Part shown: positions 7,848 through 17,185 of the stretch, piece by piece
Layout of the letters: every line of letters begins with the position of its first letter
Numbering within the stretch: position 1 is the first letter of the stretch
DNA from: Parvibium lacunae
Lineage (GTDB): Bacteria > Pseudomonadota > Gammaproteobacteria > Burkholderiales > Burkholderiaceae_D
Length of the DNA stretch: 64,000 bases
Direction: 5' to 3'
Assembly: GCF_003335215.1 (NCBI RefSeq)
Contig: NZ_QPGB01000005.1
Coordinates: 1-64,000 of the forward strand
Translations under genes and position numbers: made by a program
Notes under the pieces: model-generated
Database searches by the model: none
What the model saw: only the letters and a program-made list of their open reading frames with translations
What the model was told of the DNA's origin: nothing

Positions 7848-8444
7848 ATGTTGCTCTATTTGCATGGTTTTCGTTCTTCCCCGCGCTCACTGAAAGCGCA
7901 GCAAACGCTGGCTGCCATGCAAGCACGAGGCTATGGCGAACAGATTCTGATTCCTAACTTGCCCGCCTCACCGCGTGCGGCTATCGCCAGTGTCGAAGCG
8001 TTGATCCGCCCAACCCTGCGGGAAACCGAACTGGCGTTTATTGGTAGCTCACTGGGCGGGTTCTACGCCACTTGGTTAGCAGAAAAATACGGCGGGCGGG
8101 CGGTGTTGCTCAACCCCGCCATCAGCCCCTGGCTTGATTTACAAGCTCATCTGGGGCGGCAAACCATTTACTTCAGCGATGAAGAGATGACCTTTCTACC
8201 GCAGTATCTCGATGAATTGCAAGCTCTGGATACGCCCACACCAACCTGGCCTGAGCGCTATTGGCTGCTCGCCTGCACCGGCGATGAAGTGCTGGATTGG
8301 CGGGAGATGGTGGCGAAATATGCGGAAGCACCGCAAACCATCATTCAAGGGGGAGAGCACGCACTTAGCGCCTACCCGGACTATGTCGGGGCGGTGTTGG
8401 ATTTTTGTGGTTACCCCGCGCCTTATCGCGAGGCCACCCCATGA
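7848..8444 (+). CDS. YqiA/YcfP-family alpha/beta hydrolase (esterase)
   Basis: 198 residues from ATG 7848; a GTG two codons earlier is an alternative. It has a short alpha/beta hydrolase core with LYLHGFRSSP at the start and nucleophile elbow GSSLGG at residues 66-71 (Ser68), followed by FYATWLAEKYG. A late GGEHALSAYPDY supplies the likely catalytic His. This matches the YqiA/YcfP family of small cytoplasmic esterases acting on short acyl esters in vitro, with unclear physiological substrate. It sits 37 bases after mpl and overlaps ubiC by ATGA at 8441-8444, so the three are probably one operon. Confidence 0.85.
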   Translation: MLLYLHGFRSSPRSLKAQQTLAAMQARGYGEQILIPNLPASPRAAIASVEALIRPTLRETELAFIGSSLGGFYATWLAEKYGGRAVLLNPAISPWLDLQAHLGRQTIYFSDEEMTFLPQYLDELQALDTPTPTWPERYWLLACTGDEVLDWREMVAKYAEAPQTIIQGGEHALSAYPDYVGAVLDFCGYPAPYREATP

Positions 8445-9067
8445 CCAAGGCCAGCACCCCGCGTTGCGCGCATTGGCGACAGGCTGTGCCTGCAGGGCTC
8501 AGCGGGGCCGCGCGTGACTGGGTGGTGCAAACGGATTCTCTAACCCGAGCCTTACAAGCTTGCGGTCAGTTCCGGGTGCATTGTTTACACCAGGGGTTGG
8601 CGCCGGTGCATGCAGATGAGTGGCGGGCGCTTGGCTTGACGCGGCCTGGGCAAGTCTGGCAACGAGAAGTGCTGCTATGGCTGAATGATCAACCCGTTGT
8701 GTTTGCGCACACCGTCGTTCCCCTGCACCACACCGCCTATGACTGGCCTTTTTTCAGTGAACTGGGGCATCAGTCACTCGGCTCCGCGTTGTTTTCTGAC
8801 CCGCTGATCCAGCGTCAGGCGCTGTATTTTTCGCACTTGTTAGGTAAGCATCCTTTGCTGCAAAAAGCGCAGCACGCCTTATCAACGCCACTAAACTCTG
8901 GTAAATTGACGTTAGCGTCAAGTGGCCCGCAAGCGCAGTTTGCCCACACCGGCTGTTATGCACGCCGTTCGGTTTTTACGCGGCGACAAGCACGTATGCT
9001 GGTGAGTGAGGTGTTTTTACCGGCGCTCTTTACGGCGGTAAGTCAGCCATTGCTCGCGTCACGCTAA
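8441..9067 (+). CDS. ubiC: Chorismate lyase (chorismate to 4-hydroxybenzoate and pyruvate)
   Basis: 208 residues, starting at ATG 8441, which overlaps the preceding stop (ATGA); longer starts inside the esterase gene are less likely. The enzyme performs the first committed step of ubiquinone synthesis. The [10 protein letters not shown] stretch and the C-terminal [20 protein letters not shown] block fit UbiC, including the late Glu of SEVFLP. It is somewhat longer than E. coli UbiC (165), as is common in betaproteobacteria. Presence of ubiC implies an aerobic, ubiquinone-using organism. Confidence 0.88.
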   Translation: MTKASTPRCAHWRQAVPAGLSGAARDWVVQTDSLTRALQACGQFRVHCLHQGLAPVHADEWRALGLTRPGQVWQREVLLWLNDQPVVFAHTVVPLHHTAYDWPFFSELGHQSLGSALFSDPLIQRQALYFSHLLGKHPLLQKAQHALSTPLNSGKLTLASSGPQAQFAHTGCYARRSVFTRRQARMLVSEVFLPALFTAVSQPLLASR

Positions 9068-9098
9068 AAAATCAATGTCACCCCTTCAGGAGTCTGTC

Positions 9099-9842
9099 AT
9101 GCGTTTAGCCAATAAAGTTGCCTTGATTACAGGAAGTGCGGGGGGCATTGGTTATGCCACTGCGGAAAAATTTGTCCAGGAAGGCGCACGCGTTGCGGTG
9201 TGCGATGTAAAAAGCGAGGCGGTTGAGGCCGCTGTCACGGCGCTGAATGGCTTGCGTGCTGACGCTGCCGTGGGTTACGTGGCCGATGTCACACAACGGC
9301 CACAGATTGATGCCGCAGTCGCCGCACTGCTTGCACACTATGGCCGGCTGGATGTTTTGGTCAATAATGCGGGCATTACACTGGATGCGCGCTTGGTGAA
9401 AATGACCGAAGCACAGTTTGATCAAGTAATCGCCATCAACTTAAAAGGGGTCTTTAACTGCACGCAGGCGGTGGTTGAAACCATGCTGGCGCAAGGCAGT
9501 GGGGTGATTCTGAATGCCTCATCGGTCGTCGGTATTTATGGCAACTTTGGCCAAACCAATTATGTCGCCTCGAAAGCCGGGGTGATTGGCATGACACAAA
9601 CCTGGGCGCGTGAATTGGGGCCAAAAGGAATCCGCAGTAATGCAGTTTGCCCCGGCTTTATCGCCACCCCAATTTTAGATGCCATGCCAGAAAAAGTGTT
9701 AGCTGGCTTGTGTGAGCGTGTGCCCATGAAGCGGATGGGCACTCCTGCTGAAGTCGCCAATTTATATGCGTTTTTGGCTTCCGATGAAGCCAGCTATATC
9801 AATGGAGCTATCATCGAAATCACCGGCGGGCTGGTGGTCTAA
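9099..9842 (+). CDS. Short-chain dehydrogenase/reductase, FabG-like
   Basis: 247 residues from ATG 9099, chosen for the AGGAG site just upstream; an upstream frame start at 9075 is less convincing. It is a classical SDR with an NAD(P)-binding TGSAGGIG motif near residues 12-19, NNAGI near 87, catalytic Ser in NASSVVG near 138, and YVASK with Tyr and Lys near 151-155. The C-terminus ends in [14 protein letters not shown], as in FabG (3-oxoacyl-ACP reductase). It stands apart from other fatty-acid genes, so the real substrate could be an acyl-CoA, a ketone or a quinone intermediate. Confidence 0.85.
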   Translation: MRLANKVALITGSAGGIGYATAEKFVQEGARVAVCDVKSEAVEAAVTALNGLRADAAVGYVADVTQRPQIDAAVAALLAHYGRLDVLVNNAGITLDARLVKMTEAQFDQVIAINLKGVFNCTQAVVETMLAQGSGVILNASSVVGIYGNFGQTNYVASKAGVIGMTQTWARELGPKGIRSNAVCPGFIATPILDAMPEKVLAGLCERVPMKRMGTPAEVANLYAFLASDEASYINGAIIEITGGLVV

Positions 9843-9947
9843 GCCCGGCAGGGGCCTTTTCCTAGCTGCCCGACGATTGGACGGCGGCACGTCTAAATAT
9901 AGGCCGGGATGCACTACAATCCGGCATCGAGACAGAATAGCCCCGTC

Positions 9948-12089
9948 ATGTACGTTTTATTTGAAGAAAGCGGCAGCTTTAAGGCTGGCCGTATCCTGAG
10001 CGAGGCTAATGGTAGCCTCCAAGTTGAGCTGCCCTCTGGCAAGCGCAGCAAGCTCAAAGCCAATCAAGTTTTTTTCAATTTCACGCAGCCAGAGCCAGCC
10101 GCGCTGTTAGCGGCTGCCGAAGCCGAAAGCCAAAGCCTGGACTTGGATTTTTTGTGGGAATGCGCACCGCCTGCAGAATTCAGTTTTGAGGCCTTGGCCA
10201 CCGATTACTTTAGCCAACCCACCGTGATTCAACGGACGGCCCTGTTATTTCGGTTACACAGTGCGCCGATGTATTTCTACCGCAAAGGGCGGGGCCAATA
10301 TCGCCCCGCGCCAGCCGAGATTTTGCAAGCAGCAAAGCAGGCCGTGGCGCGCAAAGAGCTGCAGCGCCAGCAGCAGGAGGCTTATACGGCCGAGATGGTG
10401 GCAGGCCGGTTGCCGCTGGAAATTCAGCAAGCGCTCCCCGGCTTACTCTTTAAGCCCGATAAAAACAGTGTCGAATACAAAGCCCTAGAGCAAGCCGCCC
10501 AAGCGCGGCAGCAGCAGCCCGAGCGGCTCTTGCTGGTATTGGGTGGCTTCCCACACGCCTATGCGCTGCACATGGCACGCTTTCTCTATGCCTGCTTTCC
10601 CCGTGGCACCGAGTTTCCCGCCTTGGCGCTGCCTGCCGCACCTGCGCCATTACCCATGGCCAACGTGGCTGCCTTCAGTATTGATGACAGCAGCACAACC
10701 GAGATTGATGATGCTTTTTCCGTAACCCCTACCCCCACGGGCTGGCAAATTGGGATTCATATTGCCGCGCCTGGTTTAGGGCTCACCCCTAATTCCGACT
10801 GGGATAGCGTGGCCCGTCAACGGCTCTCAACGGTTTACATGCCGGGTAATAAAATTACGATGTTGCCAACCGCCCTGATTGAGCATTACACCCTCGCGGC
10901 GGGACGAACTTGTCCGGCGCTGTCGCTCTACCTCACGGTTGACCAAGACTACCGCATCGTCAGCTCGCACAGCGTGGTGGAGCAAGTGCCGATTGCAGCA
11001 AACTTGCGGCATGACGAGCTGGACGCACTGATCACTGAAAGCAGTTTGGTTGAAGGGCTCAACCAGGAACAGGCCGGCGCGTACCCCTTTCAAGCAGCGC
11101 TGGCGATTTTATGGCAAGTAAGTTTGCGGCTGTATGCGGCGCGCATGGCGGTACGGGGCAAGCCTGAGATGTTGAATCGGGTTGATTACAATTACTACGT
11201 CGAGTGTGACGGTGCTGACTTAGGACACGCCGACGCACAGGTACGAATTGTCGCGCGGCAGCGTCAAGCACCGCTAGATCGCTTGGTTGCCGAGTTCATG
11301 ATCTGCGCCAATAGCACCTGGGGCGCGTTACTCGCAGCGCATGGTGTGCCCGGTATTTACCGGGTACAGCAAAATTTCCGGACCCGGATGCAGACCAAAC
11401 CAGGGCCGCATGAGGGGCTGGGCGTCGCACAATATATCTGGAGTACCTCGCCCCTGCGGCGCTATACCGATCTGGTCAATCAATGGCAACTGCTGGCGGT
11501 TATCCAACAACAGTCGCCAGCATTTGCGCCGGGTAGCGCAGAACTGTTTGCGCTAATTTCAGCATTCGACGCCGCCTACACCAGCTACAACGACTTTCAA
11601 AATTGGATGGAACGGTATTGGAGCCTGCGTTGGTTAGCACAAGCGGCGCGGACGGCGGCACTCGATAACCACAGCTCCGTGCCTGCCGGAGAAGCCTGCC
11701 AACAGCCCGCGGCAGGGCAGCCGCTGCGCCTAGCAGCGGTGGTGATCAAAGAAGAAATTGTCCGGCTGCGGGCGATTCCCCTGACCTTCCGCTTGAGCAG
11801 CTTGCCCGCAAACATTGGGCGCGGGCGCGAAATTGAGATCGACATTCTCAGTTGGGATTGGGTTGATCTAACACTTGAAGCACGCTTCATCAGCGCCAGC
11901 GCCCATACTGACAGTGCGGTGCTTGAGGAAGATGCCCTGGCAGAGGAGCCTACCGGGCTAGAGGGTAAACCAGACAGTGCGTTTGACAGCCCGCTTGAGG
12001 CTCCCCTCGAGGATACCCCTGAGGTGGCTACCCCTTCTGCGACGAGCGACAGTGCAGAAGCCTCGCCGGTAAACACCGGCATGCAGTAA
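9948..12089 (+). CDS. RNB-domain exoribonuclease (RNase II/R family)
   Basis: 713 residues from ATG 9948. The N-terminal ~200 residues are a betaproteobacterial domain rather than a standard cold-shock region. The RNB catalytic domain follows, with FSIDDSSTTEIDDAFSV near residue 240 containing the conserved aspartates that bind magnesium, and STVYMPGNKITMLP downstream. A late YIWSTSPLRRYTDLVNQ is the family's strongly conserved C-terminal RNB signature. The last ~80 residues are acidic and low-complexity. It degrades RNA 3' to 5' in the cytoplasm. It is 10 bases from the TonB-like gene, an order I recall from Burkholderiales genomes. Confidence 0.88.
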   Translation: MYVLFEESGSFKAGRILSEANGSLQVELPSGKRSKLKANQVFFNFTQPEPAALLAAAEAESQSLDLDFLWECAPPAEFSFEALATDYFSQPTVIQRTALLFRLHSAPMYFYRKGRGQYRPAPAEILQAAKQAVARKELQRQQQEAYTAEMVAGRLPLEIQQALPGLLFKPDKNSVEYKALEQAAQARQQQPERLLLVLGGFPHAYALHMARFLYACFPRGTEFPALALPAAPAPLPMANVAAFSIDDSSTTEIDDAFSVTPTPTGWQIGIHIAAPGLGLTPNSDWDSVARQRLSTVYMPGNKITMLPTALIEHYTLAAGRTCPALSLYLTVDQDYRIVSSHSVVEQVPIAANLRHDELDALITESSLVEGLNQEQAGAYPFQAALAILWQVSLRLYAARMAVRGKPEMLNRVDYNYYVECDGADLGHADAQVRIVARQRQAPLDRLVAEFMICANSTWGALLAAHGVPGIYRVQQNFRTRMQTKPGPHEGLGVAQYIWSTSPLRRYTDLVNQWQLLAVIQQQSPAFAPGSAELFALISAFDAAYTSYNDFQNWMERYWSLRWLAQAARTAALDNHSSVPAGEACQQPAAGQPLRLAAVVIKEEIVRLRAIPLTFRLSSLPANIGRGREIEIDILSWDWVDLTLEARFISASAHTDSAVLEEDALAEEPTGLEGKPDSAFDSPLEAPLEDTPEVATPSATSDSAEASPVNTGMQ

Positions 12090-12098
12090 AATCGCAGC

Positions 12099-12959
12099 AT
12101 GGCAAATTACCAAGAAAAATCCGACCGCGCCCTGAAATGGGCCTTGATCTTTTCTGTGCTCGCGCATGCCGTGCTGCTCGCCGTGCGATTCGTGGCACCC
12201 GACACATTCAAGCTCAAGCCGAGCGACAACCAATTGGAAATCGTGCTGGTTAACAGCAAAACAGCAAGCCGGCCTAATTCCCCGAAAGTGCTGGCACAAG
12301 CCAATCAGGAAGGCGGCGGCAATGCCGATGCAGGGCGGGCTACCTCACCCCTGCCTAACAGCGGCCAAGTGAGCGATGGCGATAGCCTGCAGGCCAGCAT
12401 GCGGCGGCAACAAGAGCTAGAAGACCAGCAGCGTAAATTACTGGCCCAGCTCAAAGCCACACCCCACAAATCCAGCGCAACGCAAGACGTAAAAGAGACC
12501 CCGCCCACCCCAACGTTGTCGAGCACCGAGCTCTTGAATCAGAGCAAACTACTGGCACGGATGGAAGCGCAAATTGAGCAACGGGTCGAGGATTATCAAA
12601 AGCGGCCAAAAAAACGTTTCTTTGGGGTCGATGCCTTGGCTGCCGAAGATGTTCTATATGTTGAGCAATGGCGACGCAAGGTCGAGCAAGTCGGCACCTT
12701 AAACTACCCCGCTGAAGCGCGTGGCAAGCTCTATGGCACCTTAGTGGTATCGGTCTATTTATACAAAGATGGGTCGCTGGCGGAGGTCCATATTGATAAA
12801 TCGTCGGGGCATACCGTACTCGATGGTGCCGTGAAAAAAATTCTACGCATGGCGGCGCCCTTTGCCGCGATTCCCGACAATGTCATGAAAGGAAACGATC
12901 TTTTCGTGATTACGCGCCGTTGGGATTTCATCAATGATCAGCTCACTACCAAGCAATAA
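12099..12959 (+). CDS. TonB-family energy transducer
   Basis: 286 residues: a single N-terminal membrane anchor (WALIFSVLAHAVLLAVRF, about residues 14-31), a polar Gln/Ala/Pro-rich periplasmic linker, and a C-terminal TonB domain from about residue 190 (NYPAEARGKLYGTLVVSVYL, then DGAVKKILRMAAPFAAIP). TonB proteins carry inner-membrane proton-motive energy to outer-membrane receptors. The linker lacks the long Pro-Lys runs of classical TonB and no exbBD lies adjacent, so it may be a variant transducer. It overlaps aroE by one base (TAATG), so the two are translationally coupled. Confidence 0.85.
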   Translation: MANYQEKSDRALKWALIFSVLAHAVLLAVRFVAPDTFKLKPSDNQLEIVLVNSKTASRPNSPKVLAQANQEGGGNADAGRATSPLPNSGQVSDGDSLQASMRRQQELEDQQRKLLAQLKATPHKSSATQDVKETPPTPTLSSTELLNQSKLLARMEAQIEQRVEDYQKRPKKRFFGVDALAAEDVLYVEQWRRKVEQVGTLNYPAEARGKLYGTLVVSVYLYKDGSLAEVHIDKSSGHTVLDGAVKKILRMAAPFAAIPDNVMKGNDLFVITRRWDFINDQLTTKQ

Positions 12960-13813
12960 TGTTTCTTGCCCCCTTCGCCCCTTTTACGCAAGATACCTAT
13001 GCGGTCATTGGTCACCCGATTGCCCACAGTCAATCCCCCGCGATTCATGCTGCCTTTGCGGCGCAAACAGGGCAAGCGCTAGTCTATGAAAAACTGCTGG
13101 CCCCCTTAACGGCGTTTAGCGCCACGGCGGAGGCGTTTCGACAAGCCGGTGGGCGCGGTTTGAATGTCACCGTGCCATTTAAGTTGGAAGCTTGCCACTA
13201 TGCCACGATTCTCAGCGAACGGGCGCAGCAAGCGGGGGCGGTCAATACGCTGATGTTTTTTGCGGATGGCCGCATCTATGGGGACAACACTGATGGTGCT
13301 GGGTTGATTCGTGACTTACAAGTACGTTGGCAGACCCCGCTGGCAGGGCAGCGAATTTTACTGCTTGGCGCGGGCGGGGCGGCACGCGGCGCATTGTGGC
13401 CGCTCTTGGCGACCCAGCCAGCCTGCCTGCATATTGCGAACCGCACCATCGCGAATGCCGAGGCCTTGGTCGCCCCCCTACTCGGGCAGACCTCGATCGC
13501 GCTGAGCGTCAGTGGTTTTGAAGCGATCCCCGGTAGTTATGATGTGGTGATTAATGCCAGTGCCAGCAGTTTGGCGGCAACCGCCCCGGTGTTACCCGAG
13601 GGGGTCTATGCGCCTGGGGCACTCGCTTATGACATGATGTATGGCGCCACGCCAACGGCCTTTATACAAGCGGCTCAGGCCAGCGGCGCCCAACAAGCAG
13701 TGGATGGGCTGGGCATGCTGGTCGAACAAGCGGCAGAGGCATTTGCCTTGTGGCGTGGGGTGCGTCCTGCGACTGACGCTGTCTACCAAGCCCGCCGGGC
13801 TGCGCTCGGATAG
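12959..13813 (+). CDS. aroE: Shikimate dehydrogenase
   Basis: 284 residues. It reduces 3-dehydroshikimate to shikimate with NADPH in the aromatic pathway. Visible motifs are the substrate site GHPIAHSQSPAIH near residues 19-31, the catalytic Lys in NVTVPFK near 65, the partner Asp in DNTDGAG near 101, and the nucleotide-binding GAGGAARG near 134. The start ATG shares its A with the previous stop codon. It is two bases from the acyltransferase gene start. The genome must also make chorismate, consistent with ubiC upstream and aroG at 42.4 kb. Confidence 0.95.
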   Translation: MFLAPFAPFTQDTYAVIGHPIAHSQSPAIHAAFAAQTGQALVYEKLLAPLTAFSATAEAFRQAGGRGLNVTVPFKLEACHYATILSERAQQAGAVNTLMFFADGRIYGDNTDGAGLIRDLQVRWQTPLAGQRILLLGAGGAARGALWPLLATQPACLHIANRTIANAEALVAPLLGQTSIALSVSGFEAIPGSYDVVINASASSLAATAPVLPEGVYAPGALAYDMMYGATPTAFIQAAQASGAQQAVDGLGMLVEQAAEAFALWRGVRPATDAVYQARRAALG

Positions 13814-13815
13814 CG

Positions 13816-15030
13816 ATGTCGGCACTCCCCCCGCTCTCGCGGCCACACCGGCACACGCACGCAGGCTACGTCGCCGAGCTAGATGGGTTGCGGGCACTGG
13901 CGATCTTGCTGGTGATCGTGTCGCATTTGGGCATCGGCCACGGGATTCCAGGCGGTTTTGGCGTAACGGTTTTTTTCTTTATTTCAGGCTTCATCATCAC
14001 TCGCTTGTTGTTGCAAGAATATGGCCGTTATCAAGCCTTGAGCTGGCGTCATTTTTACCTACGGCGGCTCTTGCGATTGGGGCCAGCCTTGCTGTTTTTT
14101 ATCGGGCTGGCTTACCTTTGTGAACGCTGGCTGATGCAGCGCCCGGTACCGCTGGCGGATGTCTTGGCCAGTCTGTTTTACTGGGCCAATTATCATTTGA
14201 TCTATGGTGGCTATGCGGCCATCAATGCGCAACCCGCCAGCTTACAAATTGTCTGGTCACTCGCGGTTGAGGAGCACTTCTACGTGCTCTTTCCGGTCTG
14301 GCTCTGGTGGTTGGGCCGTGATCGCCCCACCCTGCCGACCCTGTGCCAACGGCTGCAAAGCCTGAGTGTGTGGCTGTTGGTGCTGGTGCTCCTGTGGCGC
14401 TGCTATTTAGTGTATGGGGTAGGGCTCGACGCCCTGCCGCACAACCGCCTATATTTGGGCTCTGACACCCGCCTAGATTCGATTGTATGGGGCGTCTGGC
14501 TGGCGGCCTATCAAGCCCAAATCGCCCCCGCAGCCGCCCAGGCGGGCGGGCCGCTGCGAGGCTTGCCCGCTTGGTCACGGGCCTTGGCGCTAGGACTTGC
14601 CCTGGCCGCTTTGCTGATCAGCTTTGTGGTCAGGGATGAAGGCTTTCGGCAAGCTTGGCGCTATAGCTTACAGGGCCTCGCGCTACTGGTGTTGCTGGCT
14701 TGGCTGTTATGGCCAGTACGCCCTGGTGTCGCCAGTCAATCGGAGGCCAGACCGGTAACTGGCCGGCTGGCGCTGATGTTGGCGACTTGGCGCGCTCAAA
14801 TTCGACACGGCTTGCAGCGGCCTGTCTTGGTTTACATCGGGAAGCTCAGTTATTCGCTCTATCTGTTTCACTGGCTGGCCCGCTGCCTAAGCCAGTGGGC
14901 TACCGGGCAGGTCAATGGCTGGCAGCACGATGGGCTGATGCTGATGCTGGCATTCAGTTTGGCCATGCTGAGCTACCACGGACTGGAACAACCCCTGCTG
15001 CGTTGGCGGCAGCGTTGGGCGCGGGTATGA
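13816..15030 (+). CDS. Acyltransferase 3 family membrane protein (OafA-like)
   Basis: 404 residues with about ten hydrophobic segments. The N-terminus has the family signature ELDGLRALAILLVIVSH (catalytic-type His near residue 35) and a following GFGVTVFFFISGFIITRLL. The conserved YLRRLLRLGPALLFF segment is also typical. These inner-membrane enzymes transfer acetyl or other acyl groups to surface sugars such as O-antigen or peptidoglycan. It directly follows aroE, where other Burkholderiales often carry mtgA as I recall, so this may be a local replacement. The acceptor cannot be told from sequence. Confidence 0.9.
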   Translation: MSALPPLSRPHRHTHAGYVAELDGLRALAILLVIVSHLGIGHGIPGGFGVTVFFFISGFIITRLLLQEYGRYQALSWRHFYLRRLLRLGPALLFFIGLAYLCERWLMQRPVPLADVLASLFYWANYHLIYGGYAAINAQPASLQIVWSLAVEEHFYVLFPVWLWWLGRDRPTLPTLCQRLQSLSVWLLVLVLLWRCYLVYGVGLDALPHNRLYLGSDTRLDSIVWGVWLAAYQAQIAPAAAQAGGPLRGLPAWSRALALGLALAALLISFVVRDEGFRQAWRYSLQGLALLVLLAWLLWPVRPGVASQSEARPVTGRLALMLATWRAQIRHGLQRPVLVYIGKLSYSLYLFHWLARCLSQWATGQVNGWQHDGLMLMLAFSLAMLSYHGLEQPLLRWRQRWARV

Positions 15031-15057
15031 GCGGAGATAAGTGAGTCTCTCGCGGGG

Positions 15058-15705
15058 CTAGCGCCCGCCCTGCAGGCGTAAAGAAACCGGGTAGCGCTGC
15101 TGATTAAACAGCCAGGCAATGGGTGCCGCGCCCGCTAGCTCAGTTAGCGGCCCGGTTGCGGTCAACAGTTCTTCCAGCCAGTCTGGTGCGGCACAGTCTA
15201 AATGGGCGCTCCACGTCGCCAGATCTTGATCGCTGAGCGTCCCTGTCCCCAACTCGGTTTCAATCCAAACATGGCGCGCGGCATCCAGCCAGCAGGCCAA
15301 AATCGATGTGCCAACCTGCCCCGTGTGTGCAAGTAAGCGCTGGGTGCCCGTTGTCGGTTCGGTATCGAGGCGCCACACATAGGGCCCAAGGGCATAATTC
15401 ACATACACCCGCTGCGGACCATTTTGAAAATAGGCTTGCCAAGGCTTGGGGTCGGTGGCTGGGTTGGGCGCGATCAACGCCGGTGCGCGGGACTCCACCA
15501 CATAGTTGCGGTTGATGAAGGCGATCATCTGCAGATTGGTGATCGGCGCAAAGCGGGCCTGTCTGTGCGGGGTGGCCACGCCTGCGGTTGCGGCATCGGC
15601 AGGCTGACGAATGAGCCAGCGCCCCCGTGGGTCGAGTTTTAGCCAGCCGCGAACCGCTGGAACCTGCGGCCACTTTTGCAAGGCTTGCAGGACCAGGTCA
15701 TCCAT
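15058..15705 (-). CDS. Conserved hypothetical protein next to a YheT-type hydrolase
   Basis: 215 residues from ATG 15705, which overlaps the end of the hydrolase gene by 8 bases; a longer frame to 15885 lies wholly inside that gene and is not credible. No membrane segment or signal peptide is seen. Recognisable pieces are LDPRGRWLIR, ITNLQMIAFINRNYVVE, an FQNGPQRVYVNYALGPYVWRL core and an acidic C-terminal half. I recognise the pattern as a conserved betaproteobacterial family, apparently with a beta-rich core, but cannot name a function. Overlap suggests co-translation with the hydrolase. Confidence 0.75.
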   Translation of the reverse strand: MDDLVLQALQKWPQVPAVRGWLKLDPRGRWLIRQPADAATAGVATPHRQARFAPITNLQMIAFINRNYVVESRAPALIAPNPATDPKPWQAYFQNGPQRVYVNYALGPYVWRLDTEPTTGTQRLLAHTGQVGTSILACWLDAARHVWIETELGTGTLSDQDLATWSAHLDCAAPDWLEELLTATGPLTELAGAAPIAWLFNQQRYPVSLRLQGGR

Positions 15706-16693
15706 GGAGCTGATCCTGAAAAAATTGCAGCAGTCGTTGTGGCAACCATTGCAAGTGTCCTGGATACGCGCCCGCCACAAAGCCCACATGCCCGCCGTGG
15801 GCCGGTTGTTCGAGCCACACTTGGGGGCTGACGGCGTCGGCCAGCGGCAAATGGTGTGCGGGTAAAAAGCTGTCATTACGCGCATTCAACACAAGGGTTG
15901 GGCAACGAATGGCGTGCAACCAAGGTTTGCTGGCACTGCTTTGCCAGTAATGATAGGCATCGCGAAACCCGTGCAGGGGGGCCGTAACCAAGGCGTCAAA
16001 GTCATGGAAATTGCGGCAGGCCGCGAGCGCCTCGGCATCGACCAAGCCAGGATAGTGCGCCAATTTAGCGCGGGTTTTGGCTTTGAGTGTTTGCAGAAAG
16101 TTGCGGGTGTAGAGACGATTGATGCCATGGGCCAGCGCTTCGGCGCCCGCTTGCAGATCGACCGGCGCCGACACAGCCGCTGCGCCACGCAGCCACGCAT
16201 GCTCCAGCGGGCGTTCGCCCAACGTTTTCAGCAGGGCATTACCGCCGAGCGAGACCCCCACCGCAAAAATAGGGCGCTGCGGTTGCGCTTGGCGTACCCG
16301 TGCCAGCAAGTTAGCAATTTCGTCGCTGTCGCCAGAATGATAAGCTCGCGGCAAACGATTCAGCTCGCCGCTACACCCACGAAAATGAATGACCCAGCCC
16401 CCCCATTCAGCTTGTGCCAGCACTGCCATTAGCGCCCGCGCGTAGTGACTTTTGCTACTGCCCTCCAGGCCGTGAAACAGCACCACCAAGGGCCGCGTGG
16501 TTGCTGCTGTTGTTGCTGTGGTCGCTGGCTCGGGCAGTTGGTCTACATCGATAAAATCACCGTCAGGGAGTTCCCAACGAACGCGCTGATAAGCCACCGT
16601 TGGGCGCGGTGCCCACAACGCAGCGTAGATTGTTTGGGCATGGCCGCCTGGAAGCCAGGCCGGGGGGCGATAGGTAGAGGTCAGGTGCGGCAT
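15698..16693 (-). CDS. YheT-family alpha/beta hydrolase
   Basis: 331 residues. The N-terminal PPAWLPGGHAQTIYAAL is a hallmark of the YheT family. LVVLFHGLEGSSKSHYARAL follows near residue 70, the nucleophile elbow GVSLGGNALLK is near residue 146, and GGHVGFVAG near the end supplies the catalytic His. A short Ala/Thr low-complexity run (TTATTAATT) interrupts the region before the core. Family members are putative serine esterases with no settled substrate. Only the downstream hypothetical gene is clearly coupled. Confidence 0.9.
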   Translation of the reverse strand: MPHLTSTYRPPAWLPGGHAQTIYAALWAPRPTVAYQRVRWELPDGDFIDVDQLPEPATTATTAATTRPLVVLFHGLEGSSKSHYARALMAVLAQAEWGGWVIHFRGCSGELNRLPRAYHSGDSDEIANLLARVRQAQPQRPIFAVGVSLGGNALLKTLGERPLEHAWLRGAAAVSAPVDLQAGAEALAHGINRLYTRNFLQTLKAKTRAKLAHYPGLVDAEALAACRNFHDFDALVTAPLHGFRDAYHYWQSSASKPWLHAIRCPTLVLNARNDSFLPAHHLPLADAVSPQVWLEQPAHGGHVGFVAGAYPGHLQWLPQRLLQFFQDQLHG

Positions 16694-16730
16694 CGCTATC
16701 GTGGCGGGCGGTTATGTCGCTATCGCTGAC

Positions 16731-17177
16731 TTAGTGCAGGCGCTCAGGAATATCTTGCACTGGCGGTTGACCGTCTTGATCTACCAATGCTGGCGACGCG
16801 TGATGAATCACCAAGCGCCAGCCTTGATCGGTTTTGTGATAAACATTAGTCGCTAAAACTTGGACCAGCTTTTGCCCCGCCGGGGTGGCGATGACGATAT
16901 GTTCGACCACATGATGCACGGTCACGGCGGCGCCGGCAACGACATGGACAACACTCGGGCGAATATGGATTGCCCCGCCCTTGAAGATCTCGGCAAAAGC
17001 TGCCCGAATTGCTGCATAGCCTTGCAGGCGTGGCCCACCGGGATGAATGCAGCTGACTTCTTCATGCTCTGCCCAGACTGCCATCACCGCCTCAAGATCG
17101 GCGTGGTCTAGCGCCTCATAAAATGCATGTTCGGTTTCTTCCGGTGTGCTGAGTAGGGCTTTAGGAGGTTGCGGCAT
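16731..17177 (-). CDS. NTF2/SnoaL-like family protein
   Basis: 148 residues. The N-terminal AFYEALDHADLEAVMAVWAE helix, SCIHPGGPRLQGYAAIRAAF and the alternating beta strands up to a RLVIHHAS ending are typical of the cone-shaped NTF2-like fold (SnoaL or DUF4440-type). Members can be small isomerases, hydrolases or ligand-binding proteins; no catalytic set can be chosen here. It lies 8 bases downstream of purU and is probably co-transcribed with it. Confidence 0.8.
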   Translation of the reverse strand: MPQPPKALLSTPEETEHAFYEALDHADLEAVMAVWAEHEEVSCIHPGGPRLQGYAAIRAAFAEIFKGGAIHIRPSVVHVVAGAAVTVHHVVEHIVIATPAGQKLVQVLATNVYHKTDQGWRLVIHHASPALVDQDGQPPVQDIPERLH

Positions 17178-17185
17178 TGTTCACC

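Noticed and set aside
13641-14123. Plus-strand frame across the aroE/acyltransferase junction
   Set aside because: Overlaps two well-supported genes in another frame; Arg/Ala-rich shadow product.
15260-15673. 137-codon minus-strand frame overlapping the hypothetical gene at 15058-15705
   Set aside because: Alternative frame of a GC-rich gene; low-complexity Arg/Ala/Pro product and no start signal.
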